Shown: piece by piece, positions 36,319 to 45,171 of the stretch | How the letters are laid out: the number at the start of each line of letters is the position of its first letter | How positions within the stretch are numbered: position 1 is the first letter of the stretch | Source: Actinomadura pelletieri DSM 43383 | Lineage (GTDB): Bacteria > Actinomycetota > Actinomycetes > Streptosporangiales > Streptosporangiaceae | DNA: 64,000 bases | Assembly (NCBI RefSeq): GCF_003634705.1 | Contig: NZ_RBWU01000004.1 | Location: forward strand, 124,001-188,000 | Direction: 5' to 3' | Translations under genes and position numbers: made by a program | The notes under the pieces: model-generated | Told to the model about the DNA's origin: nothing | Databases searched by the model: none | Seen by the model: the letters and a program-made list of their open reading frames with translations, nothing else

Positions 36319-37809
36319 ATGACGTCCATGAGGCGACCGCGCGGCCGGCGGCTGGGATACGCGGTGACCATCGCGACCGCGACCGCCGTGGCCGGATCGC
36401 TCACCGGCGCCGTGGCCGCGGCCCCCCGGGACGCGGCGGCCTTCGACCTCGACCATGGGAACGCCCTGATCGAGGTGGTCTATCCGAAGTTCCAGCGCGT
36501 GTCCCGCGAGCAGAGTTCGGGCCGTGCCGTGTCACTGACCGTGGACCACGCCATGCTGATCGAGATGCCGTGGTTCGACGCCCTGGCCCCGTACCACCCG
36601 AAGGCCGTGGGCATCTTCTCGAACATCGGCCGCCGCCCGAGCAAGGAGCACACGACCCGCAACAAGAACATCGCCGTCATCTACTCCGCCTTCACCTCCC
36701 TCAACGCGATCCTTCCGGAGTACCGGACCCGATGGATCGAGATGATGGAGTCGGCGGGCCTCGACCCGAACGACACCAAGGAGGACCCGACCACGGCGAG
36801 CGGCATCGGCATCCTCGCCGCCAAGAACGCCATCGCCGCGAGAAGGGGCGACGGTTCCAACCGGGACGGCGCGGAGGGCGGACGCAAGTACAACAGGCGG
36901 CCCTACGCCGACTACACGGGCTACAGGCCGGTGAACGGCCCCTACAAGCTCCGCAACCCGTCGCGCTGGCAGCCGGACGTGACCTCGACGCGCAACGTCT
37001 ACCGAACCCAGCAGTTCGCGACGCCCTACTTCGGGCGGTTGAAGCCGTTCTCCTACGACGACCCCGACCGGTTCGAGGTCCCGCCGCCGAAGAACAGCGA
37101 CCATCGCAACCGCCGGGCGTACAGGCGCCAGGCCGACAAGGTCCTGGAGGCGTCGGCGAAACTGGACGACCGGAAGAAGATGATCGCCGAGCTCTTCAAC
37201 GACAAGGTCCTGACGTTCGGGGCCGTCGCGGGGACCCCGGTCGTCATCACCGGCAAGTACGACACCGAGAAGATGGTGCACTACATCGTCACGTCCGACG
37301 TCGCGTTCGTCGACGTCACCATCGCCACATGGCACTTCAAGCGCAGGTTCGACTCGGTGCGGCCGTTCAGCGCGATCCGTCACCTGTACGGGGACGAGAA
37401 GGTCACGGCCTGGGGCGGGCCGGGGAAGGGGACCGTCGGCGACATCACGGGGAACGAGTGGCAGAGCTACCTGCACGCGCAGTCGGCCGACCATCCCGAG
37501 TACCCCTCGGCCACGGCGTCCCTCTGCCAGGCCTTCGCCGCGCAGGTCCGCCGGTTCACCGGCACCAACGACATCAACATCTCCGTGCCCACTCCGAAGG
37601 GCTCCTCTCTGGTCGAACCCGGCGTCACCCCGGCCACCGACCTCACACTGCGCTGGAGCAACTGGACCGACTTCGCCGACGACTGCGGCGAGAGCCGGGT
37701 CTGGGCGGGGGAGAATTTCCCGTCGGCGATCGACGCGGCGTCCCGGTACGCCCCGGCGATCGGCGCGTCGAGCTACGAGTTCGTCCAGCGCAAACTGAAC
37801 GGTCGCTGA
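36319..37809 (+). CDS. Vanadium-haloperoxidase-like exported protein with degenerate active site
   Basis: 496 aa with an Arg-rich N-terminus (MRRPRGRRLG) and hydrophobic stretch ending AVAAAP, a probable exported (possibly Tat) leader. The C-terminal part matches the VHPO/PAP2 fold: motif 1 K-x6-RP is intact (Lys341, Arg348, Pro349). Motif 2, normally PSGHA, reads PSATA (396-400), losing the His. Motif 3, normally R...GxHF, reads Arg460...GENF (464-467), with Asn466 where the vanadate-binding His should be. It may be a structural relative, a phosphate/vanadate-binding protein, or an enzyme with different chemistry. Confidence 0.75.
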   Translation: MTSMRRPRGRRLGYAVTIATATAVAGSLTGAVAAAPRDAAAFDLDHGNALIEVVYPKFQRVSREQSSGRAVSLTVDHAMLIEMPWFDALAPYHPKAVGIFSNIGRRPSKEHTTRNKNIAVIYSAFTSLNAILPEYRTRWIEMMESAGLDPNDTKEDPTTASGIGILAAKNAIAARRGDGSNRDGAEGGRKYNRRPYADYTGYRPVNGPYKLRNPSRWQPDVTSTRNVYRTQQFATPYFGRLKPFSYDDPDRFEVPPPKNSDHRNRRAYRRQADKVLEASAKLDDRKKMIAELFNDKVLTFGAVAGTPVVITGKYDTEKMVHYIVTSDVAFVDVTIATWHFKRRFDSVRPFSAIRHLYGDEKVTAWGGPGKGTVGDITGNEWQSYLHAQSADHPEYPSATASLCQAFAAQVRRFTGTNDINISVPTPKGSSLVEPGVTPATDLTLRWSNWTDFADDCGESRVWAGENFPSAIDAASRYAPAIGASSYEFVQRKLNGR

Positions 37810-38040
37810 TACGCGGCGGGCGGCCCGGCGACAACGTGACCGCCCGGTCACAGAAAGTGCGGCCTTAGGAACCTTGGTCGCCGTCGACTTGGTCGCCCGT
37901 CCGAAATTCGGGCGGGCGGTCCGAGGTCACCTGAACGCCGTGGGCGTCCCTAACCAGTTCCGGCCAGATTTCTCGACGCGGCATTTAACGCACGCACCAC
38001 CGGTCTCGCAAGGTCGCGAAGTGTGTGGGCCGCCGTCGGG

Positions 38041-38090
38041 GATCACCGCCCGAGTCTTGTCGTGGACGGCGACGGACCCGGGCGGTGATC
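38041..38090 (+). repeat. 12-bp perfect inverted repeat
   Basis: GATCACCGCCCG (38041-38052) pairs perfectly with CGGGCGGTGATC (38079-38090) across a 26-nt loop. It lies 230 nt after the haloperoxidase-like gene. It could be a terminator or a structured regulatory element. Confidence 0.6.
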
Positions 38091-38153
38091 TGTTCCCGCC
38101 GGGCCGCGCGGTTCCGATGTGTCGAGAATGGAGATCTCCAGGCCTGTGACGTC

Positions 38154-38186
38154 GCGCGATCGAAAGTCTGTCACTTTCGGTCGCGC
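38154..38186 (+). terminator. 13-bp hairpin, terminator candidate
   Basis: Arms GCGCGATCGAAAG (38154-38166) and CTTTCGGTCGCGC (38174-38186) form a 13-bp stem (one G-T wobble) with a 7-nt loop. Likely a bidirectional boundary between the haloperoxidase-like gene and the two-component genes. Confidence 0.55.
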
Positions 38187-38565
38187 AGGTGATGCAATCC
38201 GTCACTTGCTCCGGATACTCTTCCTGACAGTAGCATACGAATGCTGTCAGTGAATGCGTTGGGACATCGACGCCGTCGCACTTCTGTCGATCGGGATCCG
38301 GGCGAGTTATAGTCGATCAGGGGCTCGTCCGCAAGGTGGGGGATTCTGGTGATGATCTTTCACGTACTCCGGGTAAGGTCACGTCCACCTGTTTTGGGGG
38401 CGAACGACAGTTTCCGTCCCGCTGATGCGAAATGGTCTCGTGTATTCGGCGGAGCCCGCCCGGCGTGAGCTTATACATGCGGCAGACCACGAGAAGTCGC
38501 TCGCCCGCCACGAGCGGCCGGGGCTCTCGCTCTCGCGCCCAGGCCGACCCCAGGAGGACGCTCCC

Positions 38566-39570
38566 ATGACCGAAGTCCTGCCGTGTCCCGCGGCGTCGAA
38601 GACGTACTCCGTGCTCGTGGCCGAACCCGAGAGGTCGACCCGTGACATGCTCGCCGCGGTGCTCGGGGCGGCTCCCCGGCTGGACGTGGTGGACGAGGCG
38701 GCCGACGCCGACGAGGCGGTGGTCCGCGCGGCGCGGATCCGTCCGGACGTGGTGGTGCTGGGCGCCGGGACGTCCGGGACGAGCGTCGCCACCGCGACCA
38801 GACGCCTGCGCGCCGCCGCCGACCCGCCCGAGATCGTCGTCCTGACCGAGCCCGACGACCACGAACGCGGCCGCGAGGCCCTCCGGGCGGGCGCGTCCTG
38901 CCTGCTTCCCCGGAACTCGCCGCCCGAGCGGCTCGCCTGCGCGATTCCCGCCGTCGCGGCCGGTTACGTGGTCATGGCCCCCGACGTCGTCGGCCAGCTG
39001 ATGGAGGGCGCCGCGGGCAGGGACCTGCACGACGTCCTCGGCCGCACCCTCGCCGCGATCAACCGCAAGGGCGAGCTGGTCGCGCGGCTGCTCGTCGCGC
39101 AACCGGAGCGGGCCAGGGCCGAGCTGGAGACCGTGCTCGCGCTCGCCCGCCGGTCCGTCGCCGAGGTCCGCGCGCTGGCCGCCGGATACCGTCTCGGTGA
39201 CCTGGCCACCGAACTCGAACAGGTCCGCGCCGACCTGGAGGTCATGGGGGTCCGGGTGGAGACGGCCCGCGTTCCGCCGGCGCTGCCCCGCCCGATCCAG
39301 GAGGCGTTCGGCTGGGTCGCGCGGGAGGCCGCCGCCAACGTCATCCGGCACAGCGAGGCCGGTCACTGCCGGATCGAGATCTGGACCGGCGGCCGGACCG
39401 CGCACCTGCGGATCACCAACGACGGCGTCCACCGGCCCGGACCGACCGCCGCGGGGACCGGGCTCGCCGGGCTGGCGGCGCGGCTGCGCGTCGTCGGCGG
39501 CGCGCTCGTCCACGGACCGGGCCCCGATCTCACCTACCGCGTCGAGGCGACGGCGCCGCTCGGCGGATAG
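38566..39570 (+). CDS. Pseudo-receiver / histidine kinase fusion
   Basis: 334 aa. Residues 13-135 resemble a response-regulator receiver, but the phospho-acceptor Asp position is Gly66 (VVVLGAGTSG), the acidic pair is VAEPE, and the usual Lys is Arg (LLPRN), so it cannot be phosphorylated normally. Residues 150-210 are a HisKA_3 dimerisation domain with intact His155 (RDLHDVLGRTL), followed by an HATPase domain (EAAANVIRHSEA, GTGLAGLAARL). No membrane segment. ATG 38566 follows AGGAGG. The partner response regulator is 18 nt downstream. Confidence 0.82.
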   Translation: MTEVLPCPAASKTYSVLVAEPERSTRDMLAAVLGAAPRLDVVDEAADADEAVVRAARIRPDVVVLGAGTSGTSVATATRRLRAAADPPEIVVLTEPDDHERGREALRAGASCLLPRNSPPERLACAIPAVAAGYVVMAPDVVGQLMEGAAGRDLHDVLGRTLAAINRKGELVARLLVAQPERARAELETVLALARRSVAEVRALAAGYRLGDLATELEQVRADLEVMGVRVETARVPPALPRPIQEAFGWVAREAAANVIRHSEAGHCRIEIWTGGRTAHLRITNDGVHRPGPTAAGTGLAGLAARLRVVGGALVHGPGPDLTYRVEATAPLGG

Positions 39571-39588
39571 AGCGGCCGTGGAGGAAAG

Positions 39589-40197
39589 ATGGCGATCAAG
39601 GTTGTCCTGGCCGAGGACGAGGCGCTCACCAGGGAGGCCCTCACCGAACTTCTCCAACTGGCGGACGGCATCGAGGTCGTCGCCCACACCGGCCGGGGCG
39701 ACCGGGTCCTGGAGCTCGTGGACGCCCACCGCGCGGGGCTCGCCGTCCTCGACGTGCACATGCCGGGAATGAACGGCATCGAGGTCGCCGAGCAGCTGAA
39801 CCGGGAACGTTCCGGTTTTCCGGTGGTGATCCTCACCTGCGACGCCCGGCCCGGACACCTGCAGCGGGCCCTCAAGGCCGGAGTCCGCGGCGTCCTCACC
39901 AAGGACACCTCGATCGACGAGCTGATCGGCGTGATCCGCGAGGTGTACGCGGGCGGACGGCACTTCACCCCCGACCTGGTCGCCGAGATGTTCGCCGTCG
40001 GCGAGAACCCGCTGACGGCCCGCGAGGTGGAGATCCTGAAGGCGGCCGAGGACGGCCGTCCCCTCAGCGTCATCGCCTCGCAGTTACATCTCAGCCCGGG
40101 GACGGTCCGCAACCACATCCACTCGGCGATCAACAAGTTGGAGGCGGGGAACAGGATCGGCGCCGTGCAGGCGGCGTCGCGGGCCGGTTGGCTGTGA
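39589..40197 (+). CDS. NarL-family response regulator
   Basis: 202 aa. Receiver with Asp in LAVLDVHMPGMNG, an acidic pair in LAEDE and Lys in LTKDTS; C-terminal LuxR-type HTH (LTAREVEILKAAEDG, LHLSPGTVRNHIHSAINKL). GGAGG-type ribosome-binding site before the ATG. Cognate partner of the cytoplasmic pseudo-receiver kinase upstream; resembles DesR-type regulators. Confidence 0.92.
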   Translation: MAIKVVLAEDEALTREALTELLQLADGIEVVAHTGRGDRVLELVDAHRAGLAVLDVHMPGMNGIEVAEQLNRERSGFPVVILTCDARPGHLQRALKAGVRGVLTKDTSIDELIGVIREVYAGGRHFTPDLVAEMFAVGENPLTAREVEILKAAEDGRPLSVIASQLHLSPGTVRNHIHSAINKLEAGNRIGAVQAASRAGWL

Positions 40198-40212
40198 GCC
40201 GGTCCGGGGCGA

Positions 40213-40290
40213 CTACCGTGCGCGCGGTAGCCGGTCGCTCGTCCACAAGGAGGAGTGACCCGCCGCATACCTCCGGTTAGGGTGCGCCCA
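40213..40290 (+). promoter_or_regulatory. Palindromic operator C and leaderless promoter of the histidine kinase
   Basis: Palindrome CTACCGTG-CG-CGCGGTAG (40213-40230), the same element as at 3572 and 4099. Downstream lie -35 GTGACC (40255-40260), a 17-nt spacer and -10 TAGGGT (40278-40283). Six nt later comes the A of the ATG at 40290, so the transcript is probably leaderless. The palindrome's placement at about -60 to -77 suits positive autoregulation. Confidence 0.7.
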
Positions 40291-41420
40291 TGAGCACAGA
40301 ACGGTCCCGGGTTCCGGTCGCCGCCAAGGACTGGACGATCGCGGTCGGCGTCGCCGCGGTCCTGCTGATCGTCGGGCTGTCCGGGGACCACCACGCCGCG
40401 GACCCCGACGCGCTCGGCTACGGGTTGCTGATGGTGGGCGGTCTGGCGCTGGCGGCGGGCCGGCGCGCGCCGGTCGCCGTGCTGGCCGTCACCTGGCTGT
40501 GCGTGATCGGGTACAACGCGTTGGGGTTCGAGGTGCCCGCGGTCGCGTACCTGTTCGCGGTGTACGCGACCATGCGCGCCGGGCATCGTCTGGTCACGCT
40601 GTTGATGTCGGTGGCGCTGCTCGGGGCGCTGCCCCTCGCCATCATGCTGTCGCCCGGGGACGGGCCGGCGGGTGAGGCTTTCGCGCAGGCCCGCGGCGTT
40701 CTGGAGATCGCGTGGCTGGTCGCCGCGGCCGCCGCGGGGGAGGCCCTGCGGCAGGCCGAGCGGCGCGCGGACGAGGCCGAACGCACCCGCGAGGAGGCCG
40801 CCCGGCTGCGCGCCACCGAGGAGCGCCTGCACATCGCGCGGGAACTGCACGACTCGCTGACGCACCAGATCTCCATCATCAAGGTGCAGGCCGGGGTCGC
40901 CGTCCATCTGGCGCGCAAGCGGGGCGAGGAGGTGCCGGAGGCGCTGCTGGCGATCCAGGAGGCCGGACGGGAGGCGACCCGCGAACTGCGGGCCACCCTG
41001 GAGACCCTCCGCGACGTCTCCACCTCGCCCGCGCACGGACTCGACCGCGTCCCCGACCTGATGGAACGGGCCCGGGGGATAGGGCTGAAGACGACGCTCC
41101 GGATCGACGGGCAGAAACGCGCCGTGCCGGAGGTGGTCGACCAGACCGCGTACCGGATCGTCCAGGAGTCGCTCACCAACACCGCCCGCCACGCCGCCGC
41201 CGCGAACGCCTCGATCTGGATCGACTACCGTTCCGACGCCCTCGCCATCCGCGTCGACGACGACGGGACGGCCACCCCCGGCTCCGCTCCCGTGCCCGGT
41301 GTCGGGCTGCTCGGCATGCGCGAACGTGTCACCGCCCTCGGCGGGCGGCTGCGCGCCGAACCGCGCGACGAGGGCGGCTTCACCGTCCAGGCCGAACTCC
41401 CCGTGGGGGGACCGTCGTGA
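40290..41420 (+). CDS. NarL/DesK-type sensor histidine kinase
   Basis: 376 aa. Four to five hydrophobic helices in residues 15-150, a coiled-coil (QAERRADEAERTREEAARLR), HisKA_3 with the phospho-accepting His in IARELHDSLTHQISII, and an HATPase domain (ESLTNTARHAAAAN, GVGLLGMRERV). No large sensor domain, so it probably senses a membrane signal. Probably leaderless. Its stop overlaps the start of the response regulator (GTGA). Confidence 0.92.
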   Translation: MSTERSRVPVAAKDWTIAVGVAAVLLIVGLSGDHHAADPDALGYGLLMVGGLALAAGRRAPVAVLAVTWLCVIGYNALGFEVPAVAYLFAVYATMRAGHRLVTLLMSVALLGALPLAIMLSPGDGPAGEAFAQARGVLEIAWLVAAAAAGEALRQAERRADEAERTREEAARLRATEERLHIARELHDSLTHQISIIKVQAGVAVHLARKRGEEVPEALLAIQEAGREATRELRATLETLRDVSTSPAHGLDRVPDLMERARGIGLKTTLRIDGQKRAVPEVVDQTAYRIVQESLTNTARHAAAANASIWIDYRSDALAIRVDDDGTATPGSAPVPGVGLLGMRERVTALGGRLRAEPRDEGGFTVQAELPVGGPS

Positions 41421-42079
41421 TCCGGGTCCTGCTGGTCGACGACCAGCCGCTGCTGCGCAGCGGGTTCCGCTCCCTCCTCGCCGGCGAGGAGGACATCGAG
41501 GTGGTCGGTGAGGCGGCCGACGGCAGGGAGGGCCTGGCGCTCGCCCGGCGGCACCTGCCCGACCTCGTCCTCATCGACATCCAGATGCCCGTCATGGACG
41601 GCATCGAGGCGACCCGGCAGATCGCCGCCGATCCCGCCCTCACCGGCCTGCACGTGGTGATCCTCACCAACTACGGGTTCGACGAGTACGTCTTCGACGC
41701 GCTGCGCGCCGGCGCCGCGGGGTTCCTCGTCAAGGACATCGAGCCGGAGGACCTGCTGCACGCCGTCCGGGTCGCCGCCCGCGGCGACGCGCTGCTCTCC
41801 CCGTCGATCACGCGCAAGCTGATCGACCGGTATGTGGCGCGGCCACTGCACACCGGCGCCGACGCGAACCTGAAGGGCCTGACCAACCGTGAACGGGAGG
41901 CCGTCGCCCTGGTCGCGCAGGGGCTGTCCAACGACGAGATCGCCGACCGCATGGTGATCAGCCCGCTGACCGCGAAGACGCACATCAACCGGGCCATGAC
42001 CAAGCTCCAGGCCCGGGACCGGGCCCAGCTCGTGGTGCTCGCCTACGAGTCCGGCCTGCCGGTCCCCGGCGGCCGCTGA
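41417..42079 (+). CDS. NarL-family response regulator
   Basis: 220 aa with GTG start at 41417. Receiver with acidic VDDQ, phospho-acceptor Asp in LVLIDIQMPVMDG, Lys in FLVKDIEPED; C-terminal HTH (LTNREREAVALVAQGLSNDE, ISPLTAKTHINRAMTKL). Best candidate to bind the CTACCGCG palindromes before its own operon and before the DUF6223/MMPL genes. Confidence 0.92.
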   Translation: MIRVLLVDDQPLLRSGFRSLLAGEEDIEVVGEAADGREGLALARRHLPDLVLIDIQMPVMDGIEATRQIAADPALTGLHVVILTNYGFDEYVFDALRAGAAGFLVKDIEPEDLLHAVRVAARGDALLSPSITRKLIDRYVARPLHTGADANLKGLTNREREAVALVAQGLSNDEIADRMVISPLTAKTHINRAMTKLQARDRAQLVVLAYESGLPVPGGR

Positions 42080-42116
42080 CACGGCGCGGCGTTCGGCGAC
42101 AGGGTGCTCGCGCCCG

Positions 42117-43352
42117 TCACCGGGTCGTCGCGGTCCCCTTGGCCCACGCCTCGACGAGTTCGGTGGCCTGGTCGGCGTTCAGTCTCGGGTCGCACAGCGA
42201 CGTGTAGTGGCGCTGCAGCTCGTCCTCGTTGCGCACCGGCCCGCCGACGCATTCCGTCACGTCGTCCACCGCGACCTCCAGGTGGAGTCCGGAGGGCCGC
42301 TGCCCGTGCTCCTCGACGATGTCGCGGAACCGCAGCGCCTCGGTGATCACGGCGGTGAGATGACGGGTCTTCAGGCCGAGGGACGATCTCACCGTGTTGC
42401 CGTGCATGGGGTCGCTCAGCCAGATGACCGGATGCCCGGCGTCGGCCACCCGGCGGACGATGGGCGGCAGGGCCTCCCCGATCCGGTCGTGGCCCATGCG
42501 GGGTATCAGGACGAGACGGCCGGGTTCGCGCCGCGGATCGAGCGCCTCGCAGACCCGTAGGACGTCGTCGGGGTCCGCGGTCGGCCCGATCTTGCAGCCC
42601 ACCGGGTTGACGACGCCGGAGAGCAGGGTGACATGGGCGCCGGCCGGGTCGCGGGTCCGTTCCCCGATCCACGGCAGATGCGTCGAGGCGAGGTACCTGT
42701 CGCCCGTCTCCGGGTCGCGCCGGATCAGCCTCGACTCGTAGTCGAGGACGAGGGCCTCGTGGCTCGACCATGGCCCGTCCGCAGTGGTCGTGCCACCCGT
42801 GCCGGAGCCGCGCGTCCGGCGGTACTCCCGCATCGCGTGCTGCACGCCGGCGCTGGCCTCGTAGGCCCACACCATGCGCCGCGGGTCGGCCCGGCGCGTC
42901 ACCGGACCGACCAGCTCCGAATTGATCATGTGCCCGCGGAAGGCCGGAACGGTCACCCCGCCGTGCTCCTCGGTCTCCCGCGACCTCGGTTTGGCGAACT
43001 GCCCGCCCATGCGCCCGACGCGGACGACGGTCCGGCCGGTGAGTTCGCGGAGCCGGTCCGCCAGCCCGTCGATGAGACGCAGTTTCCCGGCCACGTGCCG
43101 GGGCGCGCACTCGTAGAAGCTCTCCGCGCAGTCGCCGAGTTGGAGCAGCAGCGCGTCGGTCGCGGTCAGCCCCGCCAGGGCGTGCCGCAACCGCCGGACC
43201 TCCGCGGCCGTCACCAGCGCCGGGGCGGACGCCAGCCACCGGACGGCCTCGGGACGGCCGGGGTGGTCGTGCCAGTCCGGCTGCTGGGCCGCCGGCCTGC
43301 CGCGCCACGGTTCCGGGTGCGGAGAACGCGCCGGGGAAGTGGATGGCTGCAT
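42117..43352 (-). CDS. Class II 3-deoxy-7-phosphoheptulonate (DAHP) synthase
   Basis: 411 aa, first enzyme of the shikimate pathway (PEP plus erythrose 4-phosphate). Class II signature LQLGDCAESFYE, VGRMGGQFAKPRS, THLPWIGERTR, NPVGCKIGP and WLSDPMHGNT. PhzC/BomP-type copies accompany phenazine and 3-hydroxyanthranilate clusters to raise chorismate; position 11 kb from the phzE/phzD-like genes makes this plausible here. ATG 43352 (MQPSTSPARSP) is chosen since the upstream frame is low-complexity. Its C-terminus converges on the response regulator. Confidence 0.93.
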   Translation of the reverse strand: MQPSTSPARSPHPEPWRGRPAAQQPDWHDHPGRPEAVRWLASAPALVTAAEVRRLRHALAGLTATDALLLQLGDCAESFYECAPRHVAGKLRLIDGLADRLRELTGRTVVRVGRMGGQFAKPRSRETEEHGGVTVPAFRGHMINSELVGPVTRRADPRRMVWAYEASAGVQHAMREYRRTRGSGTGGTTTADGPWSSHEALVLDYESRLIRRDPETGDRYLASTHLPWIGERTRDPAGAHVTLLSGVVNPVGCKIGPTADPDDVLRVCEALDPRREPGRLVLIPRMGHDRIGEALPPIVRRVADAGHPVIWLSDPMHGNTVRSSLGLKTRHLTAVITEALRFRDIVEEHGQRPSGLHLEVAVDDVTECVGGPVRNEDELQRHYTSLCDPRLNADQATELVEAWAKGTATTR

Positions 43353-43627
43353 GTGTGCTCCCGTCGCGCGTCCCACCGGTTTCGAGGCGTGTGCGGACAG
43401 CGTGACCCGGCGGCGGGCACGCGCACATCGCGCGTTCGCGCCATCGGGCGGGCGGAGAACTCCCGGCCGCGGCGCCGACGAAGGCCGAACCGTCGAAGGC
43501 AAGATCGCCGAGTGCGCGGTCTGCTCAGCGAACCGCAAGTCATATGGAGGTGGTGTACGACCAGCGACGACAAATCGCTGGCGGTGGCGGCTAGCGTCAT
43601 GGCTTATCGGCGGCGCATACTCGCATA

Positions 43628-44695
43628 ATGGGCGACGACATCCGCGATCTCGGCGGTGACGCGATGGCCGCCGAGGAGGAGTGCCTGAGTTCCGGGCTGG
43701 AGCGGCTCGTCACCGCCGGCGGGCTGGACGAGTTGCAGGAGCGCTACTTCGACTGGGTCGCCGGTCATGTGCCGTCCTTCGCCTACGGTCTCTACCTGTT
43801 CGACCGGCGGACGGGACGTCCCCGGGCGTCGTCGGTGCGCGGCCTCAGCCGGTTCTACGCGCACCGCTACGAGCAGTTCGGCCGGGCGCTCGACCCGGTG
43901 CTGCGCGGGGCCATGGCGGCGCGGCGGGCCTGGGACGACTCCCTGGTGAGACCGCCCGACCGGTGGCGGGAGGCCCCGATCGTCCAGGGACTGTTCCGGC
44001 ACTACGACATGGCGCACGTCATGTGCGCGCCGCTGATCAGCGGCGGGGAGATCGTCGGGACGATCAACTTCGCCCGCAACGGGGCCGAGCCCGCCTTCGA
44101 CGACGGCGACCGGCGCCGGGCGACCGTGGCGGCGCGGATGTTCCAGGCGGCGGTCGCTGCGACGGACCTGGTCACGGCGATCGACGCCGAGCGGGCGGCG
44201 TGGTGGGGCGCGCTGGAGGCGAGCGGGCAGGCGATCGTGGTCACCGACCTGGACCGGGCCGAACGGCACGCCAACCGGGCCGCGCGGGCGCTGCTGGACG
44301 CCGCCGACGGCGCGTGGCCCTCCCTCGACGCGGCCATCGACGGCGGTGAGGCCACCCGGCGCCTGGCGGTGCGACCCCCCGCCACCGACGCCGCGAAGGA
44401 CGTTCCCGCGACCGACATCACCGTGACCTCGGCGCCCCTGCCCGAGCGGCCCTCGCTGATCGTGTCGATCCTGTCGACGGAGTCCCGCACGCCGGCGCCG
44501 GCCCCCGCGGTGCGCCGTCTGCTCACCGAGCGCGAGGCGGCCATCGCCGAACTCGTCGCCGCAGGGAAACGTGACCACGAGATCGCCGGCAGCCTGCACA
44601 TCAGCCCGAACACCGTGAAGCACCATCTCAAGTCGATCTACCAGAAGCTCGGCGTGCACTCCCGGGTCGAACTGGCGGCCCTGCTGCTGCGGTGA
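43628..44695 (+). CDS. LuxR-family regulator with GAF-like sensor domain
   Basis: 355 aa. Residues about 40-180 look like a GAF/autoinducer-type domain (YGLYLFDRRTGRPRASSVRG, APLISGGEIVGTINFARNG). The C-terminal HTH is LTEREAAIAELVAAGKRDHE, HISPNTVKHHLKSIYQKLG. Only 7 nt separate a -10-like CATACT from the ATG, so the mRNA may be leaderless. Probably controls the oxidoreductase operon starting at 44773. Confidence 0.85.
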   Translation: MGDDIRDLGGDAMAAEEECLSSGLERLVTAGGLDELQERYFDWVAGHVPSFAYGLYLFDRRTGRPRASSVRGLSRFYAHRYEQFGRALDPVLRGAMAARRAWDDSLVRPPDRWREAPIVQGLFRHYDMAHVMCAPLISGGEIVGTINFARNGAEPAFDDGDRRRATVAARMFQAAVAATDLVTAIDAERAAWWGALEASGQAIVVTDLDRAERHANRAARALLDAADGAWPSLDAAIDGGEATRRLAVRPPATDAAKDVPATDITVTSAPLPERPSLIVSILSTESRTPAPAPAVRRLLTEREAAIAELVAAGKRDHEIAGSLHISPNTVKHHLKSIYQKLGVHSRVELAALLLR

Positions 44696-44772
44696 TCCCC
44701 CTTTCGGGTGGTCCACACCTCCCCTTGAACGGGCGATATGCCGGGGAACGCCCGGCTCGTAGCGTCCCAAAC

Positions 44773-45171
44773 ATGGGATCACACAACAGTGTCACCGAGC
44801 TGAACGAACTGTTCGTCGAGGCGATGAACGCCGGTGATCTGGACGCCGCGCTGTCCTGTTGGGACGAGCACACGGTGTTCCAGACGGGTCCGGGCACGGA
44901 GCCCGCGCGGGGCATGGATCGGCTCCGCACGGCGATCTCGGAGTTCCTCGCGCTGAAGCCGCATCTGACGATCGAGGAGCTGCACCGGGTCGAGGCGGAC
45001 GACATCGTCCTGGTCGCGCTGCGCTGGCACCTGACGGGCACCGCCCCGGACGGGGAGTCGGTCGAGATGAGCGCGATCGACTCCAACGTCTTCCGGCGGC
45101 GCCCGGACGGCACCTGGCGCATCCTGATCGACAACCCGTTCCACTCCGTCCACATCGGACTGGAGAAATGA
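44773..45171 (+). CDS. NTF2/SnoaL-like protein
   Basis: 132-residue protein of the nuclear-transport-factor-2 cone fold: ELFVEAMNAGDLDAALSCWD at the start and GTWRILIDNPFHS at the end are typical of SnoaL-like/limonene-epoxide-hydrolase relatives. The exact reaction is unknown; such proteins act as isomerases, hydrolases or binding proteins. ATGA overlap with the aldehyde dehydrogenase shows an operon. Confidence 0.82.
   Translation: MGSHNSVTELNELFVEAMNAGDLDAALSCWDEHTVFQTGPGTEPARGMDRLRTAISEFLALKPHLTIEELHRVEADDIVLVALRWHLTGTAPDGESVEMSAIDSNVFRRRPDGTWRILIDNPFHSVHIGLEK

Larger units (their letters stand above)
37810..38565. other. Intergenic region with several hairpins and an AT-richer promoter zone
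   Basis: About 750 bp without a convincing gene. It holds two strong hairpins (38041-38090 and 38154-38186), an inverted repeat CTGACAG-N13-CTGTCAG (38224-38250), and a possible promoter (-10 TATAGT at 38308-38313, weak -35 TGTCGA at 38285-38290). Short open frames on both strands at 37.87-38.2 kb oppose each other and lack ribosome-binding sites. Confidence 0.5.

Noticed and set aside
37874..38205. Two opposing ~90-residue frames after the haloperoxidase-like gene
   Set aside because: They overlap each other, run through perfect inverted repeats, and lack ribosome-binding sites.
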